From positions 1,550,001-1,614,000 of the forward strand of contig NZ_CP011144.1 of assembly GCF_000972865.1 (NCBI RefSeq): DNA of 64,000 nt. The letters run 5' to 3'. The translations under genes and the position numbers were made by a program. Source of the stretch: Pseudoxanthomonas suwonensis. Its GTDB lineage: Bacteria; Pseudomonadota; Gammaproteobacteria; Xanthomonadales; Xanthomonadaceae. The notes beneath the pieces were generated by a model, which saw only the letters and a program-made list of their open reading frames with translations, made no database searches and was not told the origin of the DNA. Positions 8,730 through 16,808 of this stretch are shown here, one piece after another. Positions within the stretch are counted from its first letter, which is position 1; every line of letters starts with the position of its first letter.

Positions 8730-10970
8730 TCAGGGTGTGTCGGCCACGCCCAGCTGGTCGAGCATGAAGGCGTACATCTCGGCCTGTTCGCGGAAGCGGC
8801 GGAAACGTCCCGACTTGCCGCCGTGACCGGCCTCCATGTTGGTGCGGAACACCACCGGACGCTCGCCGGTGTTGAGGTCGCGCAGGCGCGCGATGTACTT
8901 GGCCGGCTCCCAGTACTGCACCTGCGAATCCCACAGGCCGGTGCCGACGAACATCGCCGGGTAGGCCTTGGCCTCGAGGTTGTCGTACGGCGAGTAGCGG
9001 ACGATGTAGTCGTAGAACTCCTTCTGCTCCGGGTTGCCCCACTCGTCGTACTCGTTGGTGGTCAGCGGGATGCTCGGGTCGAGCATGGTCGTGGCCACGT
9101 CGACGAACGGCACCTGTGACAGGATCACGTCGTACTTCTCCGGCGCCATGTTCGCCACCGCGCCCACCAGCAGGCCGCCGGCGCTGCCGCCGTAGGCCGC
9201 CACCCGGTCCGGCGCCGCATAGCCTTCCTTCACCAGGAAATCGGTGACGTCGATGAAGTCGGTGAAGGTGTTGACCTTGTTGAGCAGCTTGCCGTCCTCG
9301 TACCACTTGCGGCCCATTTCCTGGCCGCCGCGGATGTGGGCGATGGCGTAGACCACGCCGCGGTCGAGCAGGCTGACGCTGGTCGCGCTGAAGCCCGGGT
9401 CCATCGACATGCCGTAGCTGCCATACCCGTACTGCAGCAGCGGCGCGGTGCCGTCCTTCTGGAAGCCCTTGCGGTAGACCAGGGTCACCGGGATCCGGGT
9501 GCTGCCGTCGCGCGCCGGTGCCCAGACGCGCTCGGTGACGTACTGCGACGGGTCGTAGCCCGGCACCGGCTGCTGCTTGAGCTGGCGGCGCTCGCCGGTC
9601 TTGACGTTGAGCTCGTAGGTGGTGGCCGGCGTGGTCAGCGAGGTGTAGCCGTAGCGCAGCCAGTCGCTGTCGCTTTCCGGGTTGGCCGACAGGCCCATCG
9701 AGTACGCCGGCTCGTCGGCCTTCACGTATTCCTCGCTGCCGTCGGCCCCGCTGTCGTCGAACTTGCGCAGGCGGATCCGCTCGAGCGCGTCGGAGCGCTC
9801 GGACACCGCCAGGAAGCCGTCGAACAGGGCGAAGTCCTCGATGAATACCGCTTCGTCGTGCGCGACCAGGTCCTGCCAGTCCGCGCGCGAGGTCGAGCCG
9901 GTCGGCGCGGTGACCAGCTTGAAGTTGGTGGCGCCATCGGCATTGGTGCGGATCACCCAGCGGTCGCCGAGGTGGTCGGCGTCGTATTCCACGTCGCGCT
10001 CGCGCGGGGCCAGCACGGTGAACTCGCGCGGGTCGGCCGCCGGCGCGCAGCGCATTTCGTTGGACACGGTGCTGTCCACGACGATGCAGATGAAGCGGTC
10101 GTCGCGGGTACGGCCCACGCCCATGTAGAAGCTGTCGTCCTGCTCCTCGTAGACCTGCGCGTCGGCGCCGGCGGGGGTGCCCAGCACATGCTTCTTCACG
10201 CGCTTGGTCAGCAGCGTGTCCGGGTCGTTCTCGACGTAGAACAGGGTCTTGTTGTCGTCGGCCCAGACCAGGTTCGGCGACACGCCCGCGACCGCGTCGG
10301 GCAGCGTCTGGCCGGTTTCCAGGTCAATGAAGCGGACGGTGTACTGGCGGCGGCCGTTGAGGTCCTCAGCGTAGGCGAGCAGGCGGTTGTCCTGGCTCAC
10401 CTCCCAGGCGCCGACCTGGTAGTAGTCCTTGCCCTCGGCCAGCCGGTTGACGTCGAGCAGCACCTGCTCCCCGGCGAAATCGCCGGCGTCGTTGGCCTGC
10501 TGGATCGACAGCGCGTCAACGCCGTCGCCGTCCTGGCGGCGCGCATGGATGGGATAGTCCTTGCCCGACTCGAAGCGCGAGTAGTACCACCAGCCGCGCT
10601 CGCGGTACGGCACGCTGCTGTCGTCCTGCTTGATGCGCCCGACGATCTCGTCGTACAGCCTGTCCTGGACGCCCTTGAGCGGGGCCAGCACCGAGTCGGC
10701 GTAGGCGTTCTCGGCCTGGAGGTAGGCCAGCACGTCCGGGTTCTCGCGCTTGTCGTCGCGCAGCCAGTAGTACCCGTCGTCGCGTTCGGCGCCGTGCGGC
10801 GCGGTGACCGCGTGCGGACGCAGTTCGGCATCGGGCGGCGTGGCCGCGGCGGCGACGGCACGGGGCTCGGCGCGGTGCTGGGCGTTGGCCGGGGCGTCAT
10901 GGCCGGAATTGCAGGCGGACAGGGTGGTCATCAGCAGGGAACCTGCGAACAGGAGGGGGATCGGTTTCAT
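8730..10970 (-). CDS. ptrB: Oligopeptidase B (S9A), lipoprotein form
   Basis: A 746-residue serine peptidase cleaving short peptides after Lys/Arg. The C-terminal alpha/beta-hydrolase domain carries the nucleophile in AAYGGSAGGLL and the histidine in EAGHGGKSGR; VVYAIAHIRGGQEMGRKWYE is typical of oligopeptidase B. The N-terminal beta-propeller begins with YYWLRDDKRENPDVLAYL. Unlike the cytoplasmic E. coli enzyme it has a lipoprotein signal (MKPIPLLFAGSLLMTTLSAC, lipobox LSAC), placing it in the periplasm or outer membrane. The open frame continues far upstream in phase, but that part is a shadow of the neighbouring peptidase gene. A hairpin in the 83-base gap separates the two genes. Confidence 0.93.
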   Translation of the reverse strand: MKPIPLLFAGSLLMTTLSACNSGHDAPANAQHRAEPRAVAAAATPPDAELRPHAVTAPHGAERDDGYYWLRDDKRENPDVLAYLQAENAYADSVLAPLKGVQDRLYDEIVGRIKQDDSSVPYRERGWWYYSRFESGKDYPIHARRQDGDGVDALSIQQANDAGDFAGEQVLLDVNRLAEGKDYYQVGAWEVSQDNRLLAYAEDLNGRRQYTVRFIDLETGQTLPDAVAGVSPNLVWADDNKTLFYVENDPDTLLTKRVKKHVLGTPAGADAQVYEEQDDSFYMGVGRTRDDRFICIVVDSTVSNEMRCAPAADPREFTVLAPRERDVEYDADHLGDRWVIRTNADGATNFKLVTAPTGSTSRADWQDLVAHDEAVFIEDFALFDGFLAVSERSDALERIRLRKFDDSGADGSEEYVKADEPAYSMGLSANPESDSDWLRYGYTSLTTPATTYELNVKTGERRQLKQQPVPGYDPSQYVTERVWAPARDGSTRIPVTLVYRKGFQKDGTAPLLQYGYGSYGMSMDPGFSATSVSLLDRGVVYAIAHIRGGQEMGRKWYEDGKLLNKVNTFTDFIDVTDFLVKEGYAAPDRVAAYGGSAGGLLVGAVANMAPEKYDVILSQVPFVDVATTMLDPSIPLTTNEYDEWGNPEQKEFYDYIVRYSPYDNLEAKAYPAMFVGTGLWDSQVQYWEPAKYIARLRDLNTGERPVVFRTNMEAGHGGKSGRFRRFREQAEMYAFMLDQLGVADTP

Positions 10971-11018
10971 GGATGGGGCCTGGATGGCGGGATGCAATGC
11001 CGGTAGGGGCCGGAAATG

Positions 11019-11044
11019 CCCTGCCCCGCTTTCGCGGGGCAGGG
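11019..11044 (-). terminator. Hairpin between the two S9 peptidase genes
   Basis: Perfect 11-bp stem CCCTGCCCCGC / GCGGGGCAGGG with a four-base loop, just downstream of the prolyl oligopeptidase stop. It is followed on the reverse strand by CATTTCC only, so termination may be partial. Confidence 0.45.
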
Positions 11045-11053
11045 GTCCGGGAC

Positions 11054-13150
11054 TCACTTCTTGCTCAAGCGCTCCCACAGGAAGCTGTAGGCCAGCGCCG
11101 ACATGTGCGCGGCCTGGGCGTTGTTGGCCGCGCCGCCGTGGCCGCCTTCGATGTTCTCGTAGTAGGTCACGTCCTTGCCGGCCTCGATCATCTTCGCCGC
11201 CATCTTGCGCGCGTGGCCCGGGTGGACGCGGTCGTCGCGGGTGGAGGTGGTGAAGATCACCGGCGGGTAGTCCCTGGCCGGATCGAACAGGTGGTACGGC
11301 GAGAAGCCCTGGATGAACTCCCAGTCGGCGGTATCCGGATTGCCGTACTCGGCCATCCACGAGGCGCCGGCCAGCAGCTTGTTGTAGCGCTTCATGTCCA
11401 GCAGCGGCACCTGCACCACCACCGCACCGAGCAGCTCCGGGTACTGGGTGAGCATGTTGCCGGTGAGCAGGCCGCCGTTGCTGCCGCCCTGCACGCCCAG
11501 GTGCTGCGGCGAGGTGATGCCGCGCGCGATCAGGTCCTGGGCGACCGCGGCGAAGTCCTCGTAGGCCTTGTGCCGGTTGCCCTTCAGCGCGGCCTGGTGC
11601 CAGCGCGGGCCATACTCGCCACCGCCGCGGATGTTGGCCACCGCATAGACACCGCCGCGGTCGATCCACGAGCGGCCCAGGCCGCCGGAGTAACCCGGAG
11701 TCAGCGCGATCTCGAAGCCGCCATAGCCGTACAGCAGGGTCGGGTTGGCGCCGTCGAACTTCAGGCCCTTCGGCCGCACTAGGAAGTACGGCACGCGGGT
11801 GCCGTCCTTGCTGGTGGCGAAGTGCTGCTCGATCACGTCGTCGGAGCCGTCGAAGAACGACGGCATCGCCTTCAGCTGCTCGGGCTGCTGGCCGATCTGC
11901 GCCAGCGACAGCGTGGTCGGAGTCAGGTAGTCGGTGGCGGTCAGCCACACCGCGTCGGACTCGTCGTTGTCCACCGCCGACACGCCCAGCGTGCCGAACG
12001 TCGGCGCGCCGGTGAATTCGCTGCGCTTCCAGCCCTGCGCGGTCGGGGTCAGCACGCTGAGCCGGTTCTTGACGTCGTCCAGCACGTTCAGCACCAGGTG
12101 GTTCCTGGTCCAGGCGAAGCTGGCCAGCGAGGTGCTGTCGGTCGGCTCGAACAGCACGTCGAACTCGCGCTTGCCGGCCATGAAGTCGTCGAACTTCGCC
12201 GCCAGCAGCGAGCCGGCCGCGTAGGTCCTGCCGCCCACGGTCCATGGCTCGCGCAGCTCCAGGGTCAGCCACTCGCGCTTGACGCCCTTGTTGGCCGAGT
12301 TGGGCGCGTCGACCTTGGCCAGCTTGTCGCCGGCGCCGATCAGGTACAGCTCGTCGTTGTAGAAGGCCAGCGTGCGGCTGACGAAATCGCGCGCGAAGCC
12401 GGGCGTATCGTCGTGGTAGGCGGCGATGTACATGTCGTCGGGCTTGCCCTCGTACACCACCTTGGCCGATTCCAGCGGGGTGCCGCGCTTCCAGCGCTTG
12501 GCCACCCGCGGGTAGCCGGACTCGGTCATCGTGCCGGGACCGAAGTCGGTGTAGACGTAGACCGTGTCCCGGTCGATCCACTGCAGCCCGCCCTTGGCCT
12601 CGGGACGGAAGAAGCCGCCCTCGACCCAGGACTTGCCCGCCAGGTCGAACTCGCGGGTGACATTGGCGTCGGCGCCGCCGCGCGACAGCGCGACCAGGCA
12701 GCGGGTGTAGTCCGGGCGCAGGCAGTCGGCGCCATGCCAGACCCAGTTCTCGCCCTCGGCCTTGTTCAGCGCGTCCAGGTCGATGATGGTTTCCCAGGCC
12801 GGGTTCGGCTTGCGGTATTCCTCCAGCGTGGTCCGGCGCCAGATGCCGCGCTCGTGGTTCCTGTCCTTCCAGAAGTTGTAGTACCAGTCGCCGATCTTCT
12901 GCACGCCGGGGATCTTGGCGTCGGAGTCCAGCACCTCGCGGATACCCGCCTCCATGGCCTTGAAGGCCGGGGTGGACGCCAGCGCGGCATCGGTCTTCGC
13001 GTTCTGGGCGCGGACCCAGTCCAGCGCCTTGTCGCCGGTCACGTCCTCCAGCCACTGGTAGGGGTCGTCGGCCACGGCGGGCTCCTGGGCATGGGCCGCA
13101 CCGGCGGCGATGAGGCCGGCGACAAGGCAGGCCTGGGCAAAACGGGACAT
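11054..13150 (-). CDS. Secreted prolyl oligopeptidase-family serine peptidase (S9A)
   Basis: A 698-residue protein with a cleavable signal peptide (MSRFAQACLVAGLIAAGAAH, then AQEP), so periplasmic or exported. A beta-propeller starts at DDPYQWLEDVTGDKALDWVR; the hydrolase domain has the nucleophile in QGGSNGGLL, the acid in TRDDRVHPGHA and the base in GGHGG, with VAVANIRGGGEYGPRWHQA between. Predicted to cleave proline-containing oligopeptides; specificity is inferred from family only. Start chosen at MSRF because it opens the signal peptide and has GGAG upstream. It lies upstream of the oligopeptidase B gene on the same strand. Confidence 0.92.
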   Translation of the reverse strand: MSRFAQACLVAGLIAAGAAHAQEPAVADDPYQWLEDVTGDKALDWVRAQNAKTDAALASTPAFKAMEAGIREVLDSDAKIPGVQKIGDWYYNFWKDRNHERGIWRRTTLEEYRKPNPAWETIIDLDALNKAEGENWVWHGADCLRPDYTRCLVALSRGGADANVTREFDLAGKSWVEGGFFRPEAKGGLQWIDRDTVYVYTDFGPGTMTESGYPRVAKRWKRGTPLESAKVVYEGKPDDMYIAAYHDDTPGFARDFVSRTLAFYNDELYLIGAGDKLAKVDAPNSANKGVKREWLTLELREPWTVGGRTYAAGSLLAAKFDDFMAGKREFDVLFEPTDSTSLASFAWTRNHLVLNVLDDVKNRLSVLTPTAQGWKRSEFTGAPTFGTLGVSAVDNDESDAVWLTATDYLTPTTLSLAQIGQQPEQLKAMPSFFDGSDDVIEQHFATSKDGTRVPYFLVRPKGLKFDGANPTLLYGYGGFEIALTPGYSGGLGRSWIDRGGVYAVANIRGGGEYGPRWHQAALKGNRHKAYEDFAAVAQDLIARGITSPQHLGVQGGSNGGLLTGNMLTQYPELLGAVVVQVPLLDMKRYNKLLAGASWMAEYGNPDTADWEFIQGFSPYHLFDPARDYPPVIFTTSTRDDRVHPGHARKMAAKMIEAGKDVTYYENIEGGHGGAANNAQAAHMSALAYSFLWERLSKK

Positions 13151-13312
13151 CAAGCGACTCCGGGATCCGGTCGAATGGACCGCGGACGCTAGCACAGGCC
13201 GGACTTCAATCCCCCGTGCCGATGGTCAGGCCAGCCCGCTGCCGGGCCGCCGCCGGGCTGTTGGGGCGACTGCCGGCTGGCCGCCCTTGGCGGCGGGTTC
13301 TGCCACCGATGC

Positions 13313-13645
13313 TCAGGCCGCCCGCCGATCGGCGGACGCTGACTGCACGGGCCGCCGCCGCGCCTGGCCACCCCGGCGCCGGCGGCGGGATCCGACCGCG
13401 GCCAGGCGCCCCGGCAGCCGCAGCGGGAAGCGATGCAGGGCCCACCAGGCCACGGCCGGCATGGCCACCAGCCACAGCGGCCACCAGCCCAGCCACGGAC
13501 TGGAACCGCGCAGCGCCGGAACCAGGGCCACCGCCAGCAGGCCGAGAGCCAGCCAGCGCCGCAGCAGCGCCTCGAGCCGCGGATCGGGCCGGGTCCCGGC
13601 CAGGTGGAGGGCGAAGACGGCGGGCGTGGGCGACCAGGTCGGCAT
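13313..13645 (-). CDS. Hypothetical small membrane protein (110 aa)
   Basis: I do not recognise a family. The reverse-strand frame has a start preceded by AAGGAG at good spacing. The product has a short N-terminal part (MPTWSPTPAVFALHLAGTRP), a basic stretch DPRLEALLRRW, two adjacent hydrophobic segments at about residues 28-40 and 47-66 rich in tryptophan (GSSPWLGWWPLWLVAMPAVA), and a strongly basic, arginine-rich C-terminus (GSRRRRRGGQARRRP). Positive charges at both ends of a two-helix hairpin suggest an inner-membrane protein with cytoplasmic termini. It stands alone between the S9 peptidases and the heptamer repeat. Confidence 0.55.
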   Translation of the reverse strand: MPTWSPTPAVFALHLAGTRPDPRLEALLRRWLALGLLAVALVPALRGSSPWLGWWPLWLVAMPAVAWWALHRFPLRLPGRLAAVGSRRRRRGGQARRRPVQSASADRRAA

Positions 13646-13820
13646 GGCGGCGGCTCCTTCGGTTGGGAGCCGCAGGGTGCGCGGGGGGCATCTCAGGGGC
13701 TGCGACGTGGCAACTGGAGTGCGAAGTGCAGGCCTTGGCCCCGGAGGCGGACGACCGCCCCGGATGCGGGTCATGGACTCGATCGATGCAGGAACCAGGA
13801 CGGCCCTTCACCTTCCGCCG

Positions 13821-13943
13821 TTTGCCGTTTGCCGTTTGCCGTTTGCCGTTTGCCGTTTGCCGTTTGCCGTTTGCCGTTTGCCGTTTGCCGTTTGCCGTTT
13901 GCCGTTTGCCGTTTGCCGTTTGCCGTTTGCCGTTTGCCGTTTG
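13821..13943. repeat. Heptamer tandem repeat, 17 copies of TTTGCCG plus a partial copy
   Basis: Seventeen perfect, uninterrupted copies followed by TTTG, which runs directly into the TAGGAG head of a REP hairpin. Perfect identity of all units suggests a young or actively slipping microsatellite. Because seven is not a multiple of three, several frames read through it as a repeated seven-residue peptide; none is a plausible gene. Confidence 0.97.
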
Positions 13944-14047
13944 TAGGAGCTGACTTCAGTCGGCGACACGACGCTTTGGGCACAGGCGACGTACTCATGG
14001 TTCCGACGCCCGTGTCGCCGACTGAAGTCAGCTCCTACAAACGGCAA
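13934..14047. repeat. REP-like pair forming a perfect 36-bp inverted repeat (locus R5)
   Basis: The left arm begins TTGCCGTTTGTAGGAGCTGA and the right arm ends TCAGCTCCTACAAACGGCAA; the arms are exactly complementary over 36 bases and enclose a 42-base spacer. The inverted identity extends beyond the usual GTAG boundary into TTGCCGTTT, which is the heptamer sequence of the neighbouring array. Confidence 0.9.
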
Positions 14048-14161
14048 GGCGCCGGCTCAGCCCGGGCAGGAGCCACTGTCGCCGGGCGGGAATGAAACCT
14101 TCCGGCGCCCGCCGAAGGCCGCCGCCGCCCGGCAGGCGCCATTGCCGGAAGCAGCAGCGCC

Positions 14162-15130
14162 TCAGCGGTCGTATTGCGACAGCGCCAGCGACAGCAGTGA
14201 CTTGGCCTGCTCGCGCAGCATCGCCGGCTCGAGGATCTCGGCGTCGGCACCGTAGTGCAGCACGTCCATCAGCAGCTCGCGCGACACGCTGTAGGGCAGC
14301 TTCAGCTCATAGCGGCCGTCGGCCAGGAACCGTCCCTGCTGCTTGGAATGCCAGTGCTCGTCGGCAACCCAGCGCGCGACCTTGGCGCTGAACACGATCG
14401 TCGCCCAGCCCTTGGGCTCGCCGGAGAAGATGCCGTAGCTGGAAGCCAGGTGCTGGTCCAGCACCTCTTCCTCCAGGTCGCGCGCGGTTTCCTCCAGTTG
14501 CCGCGCCTGGCTGATCCGGTCCACGGCGAAGCTGCGCAGCGCCTCGCGCTCGTGGTCCCAGGCGTCGAGATACCAGTTGTCGCGGTAGTGGGTGATCCGT
14601 TGCGGCGAGACCTGGCGGCGGGTGGTCTCGTTGGTGGAGCGGGCGCGGTATTCGAACGCCAGCCGGCGGCGCTCGAGCACCGCCGAGGCGACGGTGCGGA
14701 AGCTGGCCTCGTCCAGCCGGCGGCCGCGGTGCGCGATCACCCGCACCCGCTCGACCGGCCACTGGCTGACCCCGGCCTGGGCGGCGAGCAACCCCTCGAT
14801 CCGCTGCTGCAACGGCGCCAGTACGGTCGACAGCACGCCGCCGCCGGTGCGGCGCAGCAACTGCTGCGAGGCCAGCAGCGCGTACAGTTCCTCGGAACTG
14901 AGCCACAGCCCGGGCAGCTCGAAGCGATCGCTCTCGGCGGCGGCGTAGCGGAAGCCGGCCTCGCCGTCGCCCTCGACCGGGGCCATCAGCGCGTCGCGCA
15001 GGAACGCCAGGTCGCGGTAGACGGTGGCGCGCGAGCAACCCAGCTCTTCCTGCAGCCGCGGCACCGTGACCGGGTAGCGCGCGGCCTTGAGGATGCGGTG
15101 CAGCGCGTTGATGCGTTCGTAGCGGTCCAT
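14162..15130 (-). CDS. WYL-domain transcriptional regulator (HTH-11/DeoR-like plus WYL)
   Basis: A 322-residue regulator. Residues 1-60 form a winged helix (MDRYERINALHRILKAARYP, then LGCSRATVYRDLAFLRDALM). Residues about 140-215 form the WYL domain, with RRQVSPQRITHYRDNWYLDA and REALRSFAVDRISQARQLEE. The C-terminal WCX-like part ends LLSLALSQYDR. Such proteins sense ligands through WYL, often nucleic acid or nucleotides, but the ligand and regulon here are unknown. A CATAAT hexamer ends seven bases before the ATG. No defence genes, frequent partners of WYL regulators, are nearby. Confidence 0.88.
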   Translation of the reverse strand: MDRYERINALHRILKAARYPVTVPRLQEELGCSRATVYRDLAFLRDALMAPVEGDGEAGFRYAAAESDRFELPGLWLSSEELYALLASQQLLRRTGGGVLSTVLAPLQQRIEGLLAAQAGVSQWPVERVRVIAHRGRRLDEASFRTVASAVLERRRLAFEYRARSTNETTRRQVSPQRITHYRDNWYLDAWDHEREALRSFAVDRISQARQLEETARDLEEEVLDQHLASSYGIFSGEPKGWATIVFSAKVARWVADEHWHSKQQGRFLADGRYELKLPYSVSRELLMDVLHYGADAEILEPAMLREQAKSLLSLALSQYDR

Positions 15131-15137
15131 GCCCCGG

Positions 15138-15143
15138 ATTATG
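15138..15143 (-). promoter_or_regulatory. -10-like hexamer 7 nt upstream of the WYL regulator ATG
   Basis: CATAAT on the reverse strand followed by CCGGGGC and the ATG; no separate ribosome-binding site. Confidence 0.5.
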
Positions 15144-15300
15144 GCGTGATGTGGCGTGCGGTGGTGGCCGGCCGCGCGACCGGCGTGGCCGGATTGCCGA
15201 CCGGCGCCCCGGACCGGCGCCGGCGGCGATGGCAGAATCCGGCGGGCAGGGGACGAATTTGGCGACGCACGGCGGCCCGGCCGCCCATTGGGGGAAACGC

Positions 15301-16104
15301 ATGGAATCCAGTCTTGGCGGTGGACGTGGTCCGGCCATTGCGGAGGCGGCACCGCCGGCGCCGACGGTCCTGCGCGCCGGCCTGTCGGCGCTGGCCGGCG
15401 CCGGTTGCGGGCTGGTGCTGTGGCTGGCGCTCAGCGGCGCGTTGCTGGCCCGCGGCACCGGCACGACGCGCTATCTGGTCGATCTGCAGCTCTGGGGCCT
15501 GGGCCTGGGCGTGCTGCTGGCCGCGGCCGGACTGGGCCTGCTGTGGCCACGTCCCGCGGTACCCGGCCGCTGGTGGCTGCGTGGCGCGGTGGCATGGATC
15601 GTGGTGCTCGCCAGCGGCATCGCCCTGGCGCTGTTGCAGCTGCGTACGCAACCGGATCCGACCGCGCAGGCGCTGCTGGCGGTGCTCGCCTGCAGTGGCG
15701 CGCTGGCCACGATCGCCGCGCTGGTGCTGCTCGAAACCGGACAGGCCGGCATGCGGCTTCCGGCCCGGCTGGCGCTGGCGCTGCTGGGTGGCGCGACACT
15801 GCTGTTCGCGCTGATCGCGCTGCGCTGGCCGGGGCCGATCCTGGCCGCCGGCCCGGTGCCGTCGCTGGTGCTGCTGGTGGCGGTGACGGCCGGGCTGCTG
15901 GCGGCTGCGTGGCAAGGACAGGGCGGCCTGCGGCCGTGGGCGCAGCGGCGCGGACGCTGGCTGGCGCTGTTGCTGCTGGCGGCGCTGCCGCTGTTGCTGG
16001 CCGCGCTGCTGTACCTGCAGCCGGACTGGGCGCGCGCGCTGTGGCCCCTGGTGGCGCTGTCGGTGCTGGCCGGCACGCTGGTGGAGCGCCTGGAGTCGCG
16101 CTGA
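15301..16104 (+). CDS. Hypothetical multi-pass membrane protein (267 aa)
   Basis: I do not recognise a family. The chosen ATG follows GGGGAAA and opens a soluble N-terminus of about 24 residues, after which about eight hydrophobic helices rich in Leu and Ala follow (for example GLSALAGAGCGLVLWLALSG, AWIVVLASGIALALLQL, LALLLLAALPLLLAALLYL), ending in a short polar tail LVERLESR. The pattern resembles membrane-anchor subunits of DmsC/NrfD type only in hydropathy; no ligand-binding residues support that. A longer in-frame start about 50 codons upstream is possible but less likely. It is divergent from the WYL gene, 170 bases away, and followed by the tandem REP array. Confidence 0.6.
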   Translation: MESSLGGGRGPAIAEAAPPAPTVLRAGLSALAGAGCGLVLWLALSGALLARGTGTTRYLVDLQLWGLGLGVLLAAAGLGLLWPRPAVPGRWWLRGAVAWIVVLASGIALALLQLRTQPDPTAQALLAVLACSGALATIAALVLLETGQAGMRLPARLALALLGGATLLFALIALRWPGPILAAGPVPSLVLLVAVTAGLLAAAWQGQGGLRPWAQRRGRWLALLLLAALPLLLAALLYLQPDWARALWPLVALSVLAGTLVERLESR

Positions 16105-16808
16105 GCCGCGGCGAGCACGGCGATGTCGGCGGACCGCGATGCGCGCGCGCCCGACCGACCAACTCGTGCTTCGCGCTTTTCGTAGGAGCCGGGCTTGCCC
16201 GCGACCTGACGCTGTCGGCACGGGCGACGTCCTCGTGGTATCGACGCCCGTGTCGCCGACTGAAGTCAGCTCCTACAGAAGAGCACCGCGCCGCGGCGGT
16301 TGTAGGAGCCGGGTTCAGCCGGCGACACGACGCCATCGGCCCAGGCGACGCCCTCGTGATTCCGACGCCCGTGTCGCCGACTGAAGTCAGCTCCTACAGA
16401 AGAGCGGCCGCGCTGCGGCTGCTGTAGGAGCCGGGTTCAGCCGGCGACACGACGCCGTCGGCACAGGCGACGCCCTCGTGATTCCGACGCCCGTGTCGCC
16501 GACTGAAGTCAGCTCCTACAGAAGAGCGGCCGCGCCGCAGCGGTTGTAGGAGCCGAGTTCAGCCGGCGACACGACGCCATCGGCCCAGGCGACGTCCTCG
16601 TGATTCCGACGCCCGTGTCGCCGACTGAACTCGGCTCCTACAGAAGAGCGGCCGCGCCGCAGCGGTTGTAGGAGCCGAGTTCAGCCGGCGACACGACGCC
16701 GTCGGCACGGGCGGCGCCCTCGTGGTCGACGCGCCCGCGTCGCCAGCATGCAGGACTGCATGGCGGGGCCGAAGGACGGCGCTGCGCGATGCCCGATCGG
16801 CGTCCCGA
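16105..16808. other. Gene-free stretch filled by the tandem REP array
   Basis: About 570 of these 704 bases are the five-unit repeat array; the remaining edges show no gene. Both flanking genes end here, so the array sits between convergent transcription units. Confidence 0.75.
16182..16750. repeat. Five-unit tandem REP array, unit about 121 bp (locus R6)
   Basis: GTAG heads occur at 16182, 16302, 16424, 16546 and 16668, a period of 120-122 bases. Each unit is hairpin, about 40-base spacer, inverted hairpin, then the linker AGAAGAGCGGCCGCGCCGCA. The spacer is as conserved as the hairpins, differing at a few alternating positions (CCGTCGGCACAGG versus CCATCGGCCCAGG), so units were duplicated as wholes. 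The last unit ends in a CCAGCATGC variant without a CTCCTAC terminus. Confidence 0.95.

Larger units (their letters stand above)
13646..14161. other. Gene-free stretch with microsatellite and REP pair
   Basis: No gene is seen. The first 170 bases are unremarkable and probably carry the promoter of the small membrane protein. The rest is the TTTGCCG tandem array and an inverted REP pair. The remaining 114 bases next to the WYL gene end show nothing recognisable. Confidence 0.6.

Noticed and set aside
8730..13055. A single 1441-residue open frame spanning both S9 peptidase genes, as if a fusion protein
   Set aside because: Its first half is an Arg/Gly-rich out-of-frame shadow of the upstream peptidase; only the part from the lipoprotein signal onward matches oligopeptidase B.
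13216..14095. Forward and reverse frames running through the TTTGCCG array, giving repeated PFAVCRL or QTANGKR peptides
   Set aside because: Seven-base units keep several frames open at once; no ribosome-binding site, no conserved flanks, and the frames run into REP sequence.
16182..16750. The 121-bp tandem array considered as a CRISPR array
   Set aside because: The intervening segments are themselves conserved between units, unit length is too long, and no cas gene is present.
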